Shown here piece by piece: positions 1 through 6,475 of a stretch of DNA of 8,683 bases. How positions within the stretch are numbered: position 1 is the first letter of the stretch; every line of letters starts with the position of its first letter. The DNA is from Firmicutes bacterium CAG:170 (GTDB lineage: Bacteria > Bacillota > Clostridia > Oscillospirales > Oscillospiraceae). The notes under the pieces were generated by a model, which did no database searches, had not been told where the DNA came from, and worked only from the letters and a program-made list of their open reading frames with translations. The stretch spans positions 28,524-37,206 of the forward strand of contig FR887244.1 in NCBI GenBank assembly GCA_000436735.1, in the 5' to 3' direction. The position numbers and the translations under genes were made by a program.

Positions 1-39
1 GCGTAAGTTGTGGCGTAAGTACCGACAATTTGGGTGCAA

Positions 40-2001
40 TCAATAGAGCTTTGCGCCTGCCGGAATGTGAGGATCGACCATCAGCAGGTGCAGCCGTTCC
101 TCGCCGTTTTCGTGGTGGACAGCGGAGATGAGCATACCCTCAGAGGCAATCCCCATCATGGGTCTGGGCGGCAGGTTCGTGATGGCGACGCACGTTTTTC
201 CGACCAATTCTTCCGGCTCATAGTATTCGTGGATACCGGAAAGAATCACTCTGTCGGTGCCAGTTCCGTCATCCAGCACGAATTTCAGGAGTTTTTTGGA
301 CTTTTTAACCGCTTCACAGGATTTGACCTTCACGGCGCGGAAGTCGGATTTCGAGAACGTCTCGAAGTCCACGAAGTCCTTAAAGAGCGGCTCGATCTCG
401 ACCTTGGAGAAGTCGATCGGCTCGTCCTTGACCTCGATCTCGACCGTGCCCGTCGCGCCGCCGATGATACCGACTTCCTCCGGCTTTTTTGTCTTTGGCA
501 GATCCAGAGGCTTCATTGTCGGAAACAGGATGACGTCGCGGATGGTGTCCGCACCGGTGAAGAGCATGACCGCACGGTCAATGCCCATGCCCATACCGCC
601 CGTGGGCGGCATACCGTATTCCAGAGCTGTCAGGAAATCCTCGTCGAGCATTTCCGTCTCGTCGTCGCCGCGTTCACGCTGCTCGACCTGCTTCATAAAG
701 CGCGCGCGCTGGTCGATCGGGTCGTTCAGCTCGGAGTAGGCATTGCCCATCTCGCTGCGGCAGATGAAGAACTCAAAGCGCTCTGTCAAACGCGGGTCTG
801 CCGGGCTGCGCTTGGTCAGCGGGCTGACCTCGACCGGGTACATCGTGATAAACGTCGGCTGCACCAAGTGCTCCTCGACCTTCTGGTCGAAGCAGGCATA
901 GAGTGCATTGCCCCACGTCTTTTCAGCGGCCTCCGCCAGCTCCACGCCGACGGCCTTGGCCGCCGCAACGGCCTCTGAATCGTCGGTGATCGCGCCAAAG
1001 TCAACGCCGACATATTTCTTGACAGCCTCCACCATCGTCAGACGCGGCCAGCCGGGCGTCAGATCGACCTTCTCACCCATCCACTCCAGCTCATAGGTGC
1101 CAAGATATTTCTGCGCAAAGGTGGTGTAAACACCCTCGGCAATATCCATCATGTCGTGGAAATCCGCATAAGCCTGATACAGCTCGACGGTGGTGAACTC
1201 CGGGTTGTGCTTCGGGTCCATGCCCTCGTTGCGGAAGATACGGCCGACCTCGTAAACGCGCTCCATGCCGCCGACGATCAGGCGCTTGAGCGGAAGCTCC
1301 GTCGCAATGCGCATATACATATCAATGTCGAGCGTATTGTGGTGCGTGATAAACGGACGTGCCGCCGCGCCGCCTGCAATGGTGTTCAGAACCGGCGTCT
1401 CGACCTCGATATAGCCCATATTGTCCAGATAGTCCCGCAGATGCTTGATAAACTGCGAACGGATAATGAAATTCCGCTTGACCTCGGGATTCACGATCAG
1501 ATCGACATAGCGCTGACGGTAGCGCGTCTCCTTATCGGTCAGGCCGTGGAACTTCTCCGGCAGCGGCAGCAGAGACTTGGAGAGCAGAGTGATGGTCTTT
1601 GCACGCACGGACATTTCGCCGCGCTGGGTGCGGAAAACCTCGCCGTCGATACCGACGATATCGCCGATGTCGTACTTCTTGAAGCGGTTATATTCCTCCT
1701 CGTCCATCTCGTCCTTGCGGGCGTAGAGCTGGATGCGGCCGGTCTTGTCCTGAATATCGCAGAAGGAGACCTTGCCCATCCCGCGCTTGGACATCATGCG
1801 TCCGGCGATGGAAACAGGTTTCCCCTCCATCTCGTCGAAATGGTCCCTGATCTCCTGCGCATTGCTCGTCACGACGAACTTCGTCAGCTGGAAGGGATCT
1901 CTTCCCTCCGCCTGAAGCGCGGCCAGCTTTTCGCGGCGCACCTTGATCTGATCGCCTACGGATACTTCATTCTGAACTTCCTGATTCTTTTCCTGTGCCA
2001 T
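40..2001 (-). CDS. lysS: Lysyl-tRNA synthetase, class II, with extra C-terminal tRNA-binding domain
   Basis: Charges tRNA-Lys with lysine in the cytoplasm using ATP. The 653-residue product has an N-terminal OB-fold anticodon-binding domain (about 60-145, with GRMMSKRGMGKVSF and the end of the domain near LLSKSLLPLPEK). A class II catalytic core (about 155-500) follows: motif 1 around YIEVETPVL (198-205), motif 2 with RIFRNEGMDPKHNPEFT (254-270), and motif 3 GMGMGIDRAVMLF (469-481). This core ends near FPTMKP, where the typical ~500-residue bacterial enzyme stops. About 150 residues remain: a linker, then an OB-fold of the EMAP/Trbp111/MetRS-C-terminal type (about 545-653: SDFRAVKVKSCEAVKKSKKL, NLPPRPMMGIASEGMLI). 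The ATG is preceded by GGAGGA (2006-2011) at good spacing. It lies 34 bp downstream of greA, so probably one transcript. The class II identity is certain; the role of the extra domain (better tRNA binding or dimerisation) is inferred. Confidence 0.97.
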   Translation of the reverse strand: MAQEKNQEVQNEVSVGDQIKVRREKLAALQAEGRDPFQLTKFVVTSNAQEIRDHFDEMEGKPVSIAGRMMSKRGMGKVSFCDIQDKTGRIQLYARKDEMDEEEYNRFKKYDIGDIVGIDGEVFRTQRGEMSVRAKTITLLSKSLLPLPEKFHGLTDKETRYRQRYVDLIVNPEVKRNFIIRSQFIKHLRDYLDNMGYIEVETPVLNTIAGGAAARPFITHHNTLDIDMYMRIATELPLKRLIVGGMERVYEVGRIFRNEGMDPKHNPEFTTVELYQAYADFHDMMDIAEGVYTTFAQKYLGTYELEWMGEKVDLTPGWPRLTMVEAVKKYVGVDFGAITDDSEAVAAAKAVGVELAEAAEKTWGNALYACFDQKVEEHLVQPTFITMYPVEVSPLTKRSPADPRLTERFEFFICRSEMGNAYSELNDPIDQRARFMKQVEQRERGDDETEMLDEDFLTALEYGMPPTGGMGMGIDRAVMLFTGADTIRDVILFPTMKPLDLPKTKKPEEVGIIGGATGTVEIEVKDEPIDFSKVEIEPLFKDFVDFETFSKSDFRAVKVKSCEAVKKSKKLLKFVLDDGTGTDRVILSGIHEYYEPEELVGKTCVAITNLPPRPMMGIASEGMLISAVHHENGEERLHLLMVDPHIPAGAKLY

Positions 2002-2035
2002 AGCTTCCTCCGGGGACGCACCCCACTCTCATTTG

Positions 2036-2509
2036 TTACTTTTCTACAGTCAGCACCTTATAGCGGAGCGCTCCGACCGGAGCCTCGATCTCTACGGTAT
2101 CGCCGGCCTTGTGGCCGAGCATCGCCTTGCCGAACGGAGAGTCATCGGAAATACGGCACTCCATCGGGTTTGCCTCCTGCGAGCCGACGATGGCGTAAAG
2201 CTCCTCGTCGCCGGTCTCCAGATCCTGCACCTTGATCGTGCAGCCAAGGCCGATCACGCCTGCGGCTTCCTCGGTCTCGTCGATGATGACCGCGTGCGCA
2301 AGGATGTTCTCGACCTCTGCGATGCGGCCATAAAGCTTCGCCTGCTCATTTTTCGCTTCGTCGTATTCGCTGTTCTCGGAAAGGTCACCGAAGGAACGCG
2401 CTTCCTTTATCTGCTCCGCGACTTCCTTTTCGCGGGTGGTTTTCAAATACTGAAGCTCCTGCTCAAGCTCCTTCAGACGCAATGTGCTGATTTTGAATTC
2501 CTTTGCCAT
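2036..2509 (-). CDS. greA: Transcription elongation factor GreA
   Basis: Rescues backtracked RNA polymerase by stimulating its intrinsic transcript cleavage. The 157-residue protein matches the usual GreA length (about 158). Residues 1-75 form the N-terminal antiparallel coiled coil, with the tip motif GDLSENSEYDEAK (41-53). Its D42 and E45 correspond to the acidic pair that reaches the polymerase active site. Residues about 80-157 form the FKBP-like C-terminal domain, with the conserved ISDDSPFGKAMLGHKAGD (120-137). I chose the ATG at 2507-2509 because GGAAGGA (2519-2525) lies 9 nt upstream; an in-frame TTG at 2525-2527 would overlap that site and has no SD of its own. A consensus promoter lies about 65 bp upstream. 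lysS follows after 34 bp, a common Firmicutes pairing, and both are likely expressed from that promoter. Confidence 0.96.
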   Translation of the reverse strand: MAKEFKISTLRLKELEQELQYLKTTREKEVAEQIKEARSFGDLSENSEYDEAKNEQAKLYGRIAEVENILAHAVIIDETEEAAGVIGLGCTIKVQDLETGDEELYAIVGSQEANPMECRISDDSPFGKAMLGHKAGDTVEIEAPVGALRYKVLTVEK

Positions 2510-2574
2510 AATTGTCCGTCCTTCCAAATTAAAACTGCATGGCGAAACGCCTTTTCCGCCTATAATCGGTTGTC

Positions 2575-2604
2575 ATTATATAAGCATCTGCCTGGATCTG
2601 TCAA
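2575..2604 (-). promoter_or_regulatory. SigA-type promoter of the greA-lysS unit
   Basis: On the minus strand, TTGACA (2599-2604) and TATAAT (2575-2580) are both perfect consensus hexamers, separated by 18 bp. The TGA stop codon of the S41 protease gene lies inside the -35 box. The expected start of transcription is near 2568, giving a leader of about 60 nt before the greA ATG. The hexamers are read directly; activity is inferred. Confidence 0.8.
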
Positions 2605-3794
2605 GAGATTTTCTCGCGCAGAAGCCGGACTGCCGCCTGAAGCTGCGCATCGTCCGCATGCTCCAGCGTGCCCATGTAGAGCGCCAGATAATCGTCGTCC
2701 GAAAGATCCAGCTCCACATCCGGCGTCACGCCGGTCTCCGACAGGCTCACGCCGTTGGGCGTAAAGTATTTGCCGATGGAGATATTCAGGAGCGAACCGT
2801 CCGAAAGCCGGAACGCCGTCTGGAAATTGCCCTTGCCGGTCGTCTTGCTGCCGACGACCTGCGCCGCGTCATACTCCTGAAGCGCCGCGGCGAAGAATTC
2901 CGCCGCAGAGTAGCTGTCCTCGTTGACAAGGACGGCCATCGGGAGCGTCACGCACTCGGCGTCCGAGGTGTCGATCTCCTCCGCGCCGGTGTAATCCACG
3001 CTCCGGAACAGCTCGCCCTCCGGCAGCAGCCGGTCGAGGACCTTCACCATCTCGTCCTTGTAACCGCCGCCGTTGAAGCGAACGTCAAAAAGGAGCGCCT
3101 TCGCGCCCTGTGCGAGCAGCTGCTCGATGCAGTCAATGGTCTCGTTGGCGCAGCGGTTGTCAAAGTTTGCGATCTTGATATAGCCGATTTTACCGTCCAG
3201 CATCTCGCAGGACGCGACCTCGGTCTCGATGCTCCTGCGTGTGACCGTCAGCTCCATGTCCTTTCCATCCCGCCGGATGGTCAGATGAACGTCCGTCCCC
3301 TCTTCGCCGCGCACAACGTCGCGCGTGCCGCTCGTGCCAAGCTCCAGCGCGCTCTGGCCCTCCACGGAGATCAGAATGTCGCCGACATGGATCCCGGCTT
3401 CATCCGCCGGGCCTCCCGGCGTCACGCTCTCGATGCGCAGCCCGCCGTCGTCCTCACTTTCCAGGATGGTCACGCCGATGCCGACATAGGCGTTGTTCAT
3501 CATTTCCTCGTAGTCGGCGTATTCTTCCGCGCTGAGATAATAGCTCCAGCGGTCGCCGGTCGCCTCAACCATTGCCTCCGCGGCTGCGTCGGCAAGCTCC
3601 TTCTCGTCGTAATCATCAATAAAGTAGCGTTCGAGATAGGAACTGATCTCCGCTGTTTTGAGCGAAGCAGAGGAGCCGGAGGACATCTCCAGCCTGTAAA
3701 GGGCGCCAGCCTCGCGATAGGTGATAAAGAAGGTCACGCCGATGGCGAACAGGAACAATAAAACAAGGAGCAAGATCTTGACGGGCTTTTTCAC
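2601..3794 (-). CDS. S41 family C-terminal processing peptidase (CtpA/CtpB-like), membrane-anchored
   Basis: A serine protease of the Tsp/Prc/CtpB family that acts outside the membrane on protein C-termini or regulatory targets. Using the GTG start (3792-3794) it has 397 residues. Residues about 5-26 are one hydrophobic segment after a KKPVK stretch, so it is an anchor or uncleaved signal with the enzyme outside. A PDZ domain spans about 100-185 (YVGIGV; GGPADEAGIHVGDILISVEG). The S41 catalytic domain follows, with DVRFNGGG, the nucleophile S296 in EDSYSAAE and the general-base K321 in GSKTTGKGNFQ. They lie 25 residues apart, as in E. coli Tsp S430/K455, so it should be active. I prefer GTG to the TTG six bases upstream because the GAGG site is only 3 nt from TTG but 9 nt from GTG. 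It follows two M23 hydrolase genes after a hairpin; its role toward them is inferred. Confidence 0.92.
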   Translation of the reverse strand: MKKPVKILLLVLLFLFAIGVTFFITYREAGALYRLEMSSGSSASLKTAEISSYLERYFIDDYDEKELADAAAEAMVEATGDRWSYYLSAEEYADYEEMMNNAYVGIGVTILESEDDGGLRIESVTPGGPADEAGIHVGDILISVEGQSALELGTSGTRDVVRGEEGTDVHLTIRRDGKDMELTVTRRSIETEVASCEMLDGKIGYIKIANFDNRCANETIDCIEQLLAQGAKALLFDVRFNGGGYKDEMVKVLDRLLPEGELFRSVDYTGAEEIDTSDAECVTLPMAVLVNEDSYSAAEFFAAALQEYDAAQVVGSKTTGKGNFQTAFRLSDGSLLNISIGKYFTPNGVSLSETGVTPDVELDLSDDDYLALYMGTLEHADDAQLQAAVRLLREKIS

Positions 3795-3820
3795 AGGCAA
3801 TTACCTCTTTCAGAAACGGA

Positions 3821-3846
3821 CCCACAGCCCGAAAACGGGCTGTGGG
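3821..3846 (-). terminator. Strong hairpin between M23 copy B and the S41 protease gene
   Basis: CCCACAGCCCG (3821-3831) and CGGGCTGTGGG (3836-3846) pair perfectly over 11 bp with a 4-nt loop (UUUU in the minus-strand RNA). It starts 14 bases after the hydrolase stop codon. The bases that follow on the minus strand (TCCGTTTCTG) form only a poor U-tract. It may therefore be a leaky terminator that lowers protease expression, or an RNA-stability or processing element, rather than a full stop. Confidence 0.5.
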
Positions 3847-3859
3847 ATGCGTCTAATTC

Positions 3860-5053
3860 TCAGGGAAGGGATATGTAGTTCATCGGGTTGACATTCGAGC
3901 CGTTATACAGGATCTCAAAGTGCAGATGCGGACCGGTGGACCAGCCGGTCGTACCGACATAGCCGATCAGCTGTCCCTGCTTGACGGAGTCGCCGACGGA
4001 GACCACATAGTTTGTCATATGCGCATAGATACTGGAATATCCGTCGCCATGGTTGATCGTCACATAATAGCCGTTCGCCTCACCATAGGTTGCGCCGGTG
4101 ACCGTGCCGCTCTTCGTCGCGTAGATCTCCGTGTTCATCCCTGCGGCCAGATCGACGCCGTAATGGAAACTCTTATTGCCGTTGATCGGATGGACGCGCG
4201 GTCCGTAGGCACAAGTCACACCCGTGGAATAGGCCAGCGGGAACGCGAAGCCGCCGGAGGAAGCGCCGCCCGAAGAGGACGAGGAACTGCTATTGCTGCC
4301 GCTGGAGGGCTTGTTGGCCGCAGCAGCCGCAGCGGCGGCTGCCGCCTGCTCCTTGGCAAGCGCATTGAAGTAATCCGTTTCCGCCTTCTTGATCTGCTCA
4401 CGGACTGCGGCCTCGTCGGCCTCCGCCGCAAGGAACTCATCCGAAAGCGAGGCATATTCCACCTGCATCTGCGTGATGAGGGTATCTGCCTTGGCGCGCT
4501 TCGTTTCCAGCTCTGCCTGCTCGACCGCAAGGTCATCCTCCGTCTGCTGGAGATCCAGCTTCTGCTGCTCAAGATCGGCGCGCTCCGTCTCGACGGCCTG
4601 CGTCGCCGCGGAAAGCTGCTTGAGCATGAGCTGATCGGATTCCGCGATCTCGCGGATCATATCCACACGGTCCAGAAGATCGGAGAAGCTGCTGGCCCGG
4701 AACAGAATTGACCAATACGAGACGCTTCCCGTCTCCTCCATCGACCGAAGCCGCGCCTTGTACTGCTTCTGAAGCGCCTCTTCCTTTGCAACGGAGGCTT
4801 CCAGCTCCGTCTGCTTCTCGGCGATCAGCAGATTGAGCTGCTGGATCTGCTCGTTGAGATTTTCGATCTTCTGGCGGGACATCTCCATCTCCTGATCGAT
4901 CTCCGCCTTCTGGCTGACCAACGTCTTGGTCTGATCCTTGTTTTCCGCGATGCTCTTTTCCAGCTCGTCGCTCTGCTTCTGGATCTCCGCCTGCTTCGCA
5001 CGGAGGTCGGCAAGCTTCGATTTGATCTCGGAAGAGCTGGACGCATGGACCAT
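3860..5053 (-). CDS. Coiled-coil M23 metallopeptidase, copy B (EnvC-like), cut off from its signal peptide
   Basis: A peptidoglycan endopeptidase of the EnvC/PcsB-like architecture, second in a tandem pair beside ftsEX. The 397-residue open frame begins at MVHASSSSEIK, which reads as the end of a signal peptide (VHA, cleavage, SSSS). Residues about 8-230 form long coiled coils with a conserved hinge (SYWSILFRASSFSDLLDRV, 112-130). Next come ten alanines (237-246) and a Ser/Gly linker, then an M23/LytM domain (about 270-395). All metal and catalytic residues are present: H297 and D301 (HYGVD), H345 (YAHM), H376 and H378 (GPHLHF). No convincing SD precedes ATG 5053. The true start was probably ATG 5178, with AGGAGG 5 nt upstream, but a 32-bp tandem duplication shifts the frame between them. 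Without one unit, the product would be a 428-residue secreted protein. As written, the hydrolase is unsecreted, made only by re-initiation, or not made at all. Confidence 0.85.
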   Translation of the reverse strand: MVHASSSSEIKSKLADLRAKQAEIQKQSDELEKSIAENKDQTKTLVSQKAEIDQEMEMSRQKIENLNEQIQQLNLLIAEKQTELEASVAKEEALQKQYKARLRSMEETGSVSYWSILFRASSFSDLLDRVDMIREIAESDQLMLKQLSAATQAVETERADLEQQKLDLQQTEDDLAVEQAELETKRAKADTLITQMQVEYASLSDEFLAAEADEAAVREQIKKAETDYFNALAKEQAAAAAAAAAANKPSSGSNSSSSSSSGGASSGGFAFPLAYSTGVTCAYGPRVHPINGNKSFHYGVDLAAGMNTEIYATKSGTVTGATYGEANGYYVTINHGDGYSSIYAHMTNYVVSVGDSVKQGQLIGYVGTTGWSTGPHLHFEILYNGSNVNPMNYISLP

Positions 5054-5105
5054 GACGATCAGCGAGGTGGACCCGCATGGACCATGACGATCAGCGCGGT
5101 GGACA
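5042..5105. repeat. 32-bp tandem direct duplication in the signal-peptide region of M23 copy B
   Basis: Two adjacent copies, 5042-5073 and 5074-5105. The first 31 bases match except at one site (a at 5065, c at 5097), and the last base also differs (c at 5073, a at 5105). The unit is not a multiple of three, so the extra copy changes the reading frame. Read in the minus-strand frame from ATG 5178, the second-transcribed copy supplies the TGA at 5059-5061. Confidence 0.93.
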
Positions 5106-5178
5106 CCAGCGAAAGCAGGATCACCGCCGCAAGGACAATGGAAATGATTCGCACGATTTTTGTTCTACTGGATCTCAT
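5059..5178 (-). pseudogene. Detached signal-peptide start of M23 copy B
   Basis: From ATG 5176-5178 the frame encodes 39 residues and then TGA. The product starts MRSSRTKIVR, followed by a hydrophobic core (IISIVLAAVILLSLVS, 11-26, then TALIVM) and VHA (33-35), which would be a signal peptidase site. The shifted frame then adds only GPPR. This is a complete secretion signal without its enzyme. AGGAGG (5184-5189) sits 5 nt before the ATG and 26 bases separate this ATG from the stop of copy A, so this is clearly the evolved translation start of copy B. The stop TGA lies 5 nt before ATG 5053 of the hydrolase body. Confidence 0.85.
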
Positions 5179-5183
5179 AATTT

Positions 5184-5189
5184 CCTCCT
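5184..5189 (-). promoter_or_regulatory. Ribosome binding site that fixes the original start of M23 copy B
   Basis: A perfect AGGAGG on the minus strand, 5 nt upstream of ATG 5178, in the 26-base gap after copy A. It shows that translation is meant to begin at 5178 rather than at the internal ATG 5053. Confidence 0.85.
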
Positions 5190-5204
5190 GCCATCCGGCC
5201 TTCG

Positions 5205-6461
5205 TCAGCCGATATAGGACATCGGGTTGACGTCCGAGCCATTATAGTAGATGGTAAAGTGCAGGTGCGGGCCGGTCGAAAGGCCGGTCGAGCCGACATA
5301 GCCGATCGTCTGCCCCTGCTTGACGTAATCGCCGACGGAAACGATCAGGCCCTGCATATGCGCATACAGCGTCGAGAAGCCGTCTCCGTGATTGATGACA
5401 ACGTAATTGCCCCAGATGGAAGAATTCACAGCCGTCGTGACCGTTCCGCTCTTTGAGGCGTAGATCGACGTGCCGGAGCCGGCGGCCAGATCGACGCCGT
5501 TGTGCCATGTTCCCCTCTTGCCGCTCACGGGGTGTGTGCGGTAGCCGTAGGAATCGGTGATGGCGACCTGATACGGCAGCGGGTACAGGAAGCCGCTCGT
5601 GCCGTTTTTATCCGGGACATAATTATTGTTTTTGTTCTGCTCGGCAAGGCGCTCAGCCTCTTCTCTCGAAAGGGCCTGATAATACTCCTGCTGAGACTTG
5701 GCGATCTGGGCAGAAAGCGCTGCCTCCTGATCGAGATAGCCCTGGTATTCCGCCGTCATTTTTTCGCTTTCCTCGGCGATCTTCACAAGCAGCTCGTCGG
5801 CCTCGGCGCGCTGCTGCTCCAAGACCGCCTCCTGCGCGCTCAGCTCTCCCTGCGCCGTTTGCAGCTCGCTTTTCTGCTGCTCCAGCTCGCTGCGGAGCTG
5901 CTCGACCGCGGCGGTCGCCTCGGAGAGCTTTTTCATCATGATCTGGTCGGATTTTGCGATCTCATGGATCATATCGACCCGGTCAAGAAGGTCGGAGAAG
6001 CTGTTCGCCTGAAACAGGATCGACCAGTAGGAAATGCTTCCCGTCTCCTCCATGGCGCGCAGCCGCACCTTATACTGCTGCTGGAGCGCCTCTTCCTCCG
6101 CCTCGGAGGCTTCGGCCTGCTCCTGCTTCTGCGCAATCAGCTGATTGTACTGCTGAATCTGTGCGTTGAGGTTGTCGATCTGTTCGCTGGAAAGCGTGAT
6201 CTGACGGTCGATGTCATATTTCTGCTCAATGACCGTCTGGGTCTGCTTCTGATTCTCTTTGATCTCCGATTCCAGCTCGGAGCTTTGCTTCCGCAGCTCA
6301 GACTGCTGTGCACGGAGCTTGTCCAGCTCCTGCTGAAGCTCCTTTGAGCTGGCGGCGGAGGCCGGAGACGTCAGCGTCATGGCGCCCGCCGACAGCAGGA
6401 GCAGCAGCGCCAGCAGCCAGCACAGGAGTCTTCTCCTGCCGTTGCCTTTCAGGAATTTCAT
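5205..6461 (-). CDS. Secreted coiled-coil M23 metallopeptidase, copy A (EnvC-like), probable FtsEX partner
   Basis: A likely peptidoglycan DD- or endopeptidase acting outside the membrane under FtsEX control. The 418-residue protein has a signal peptide (NGRRR, hydrophobic core about 11-30, cleavage after PASA at 36). Long coiled coils follow (about 37-275), with the hinge SYWSILFQANSFSDLLDRV (144-162), a short linker, and a C-terminal M23/LytM domain (about 290-415). H320 and D324 (HNGVD) and H401 (GPHLHF) fit the zinc ligands; H368 (YAHM) and H399 fit the catalytic histidines. The site is complete, unlike the degenerate LytM domain of E. coli EnvC, so direct hydrolysis is expected. The gene lies 14 bp after ftsX, with GGGGAGG 7 nt before the ATG. 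By analogy with EnvC, PcsB and CwlO, the coiled coil should contact the FtsX outer loop (inference). In the 54-residue hinge region it matches copy B at 43 positions. Confidence 0.93.
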   Translation of the reverse strand: MKFLKGNGRRRLLCWLLALLLLLSAGAMTLTSPASAASSKELQQELDKLRAQQSELRKQSSELESEIKENQKQTQTVIEQKYDIDRQITLSSEQIDNLNAQIQQYNQLIAQKQEQAEASEAEEEALQQQYKVRLRAMEETGSISYWSILFQANSFSDLLDRVDMIHEIAKSDQIMMKKLSEATAAVEQLRSELEQQKSELQTAQGELSAQEAVLEQQRAEADELLVKIAEESEKMTAEYQGYLDQEAALSAQIAKSQQEYYQALSREEAERLAEQNKNNNYVPDKNGTSGFLYPLPYQVAITDSYGYRTHPVSGKRGTWHNGVDLAAGSGTSIYASKSGTVTTAVNSSIWGNYVVINHGDGFSTLYAHMQGLIVSVGDYVKQGQTIGYVGSTGLSTGPHLHFTIYYNGSDVNPMSYIG

Positions 6462-6475
6462 GCCGGGGCCTCCCC

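Noticed and set aside
1..20. GCGTAAGT repeated at 1-8 and 13-20
   Set aside because: Two 8-base copies at the window edge are too little to call a repeat family or regulatory site. The flanking sequence is not visible.
1156..2235. Long plus-strand open frames opposite lysS, greA and the protease gene (for example 34-978, 1156-2235, 2484-3761)
   Set aside because: They lie antisense to clearly recognised genes, match no family I know, have Arg/Leu/His-rich shadow composition, and cross gene boundaries. GC-rich coding DNA often lacks stops in such frames.
2525..2527. TTG as the start of greA (163 residues)
   Set aside because: The TTG overlaps the SD that serves the ATG 18 bases downstream and has no SD of its own. 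The ATG gives the standard GreA length.
2541..2555. GGCGAAACGCC followed by TTTT as a plus-strand terminator
   Set aside because: The stem is only 4 bp and no plus-strand gene ends here.
3798..3800. TTG as the start of the S41 protease
   Set aside because: The GAGG site is only 3 nt away from it but 9 nt from the GTG at 3792-3794, so GTG is preferred. The difference is two residues.
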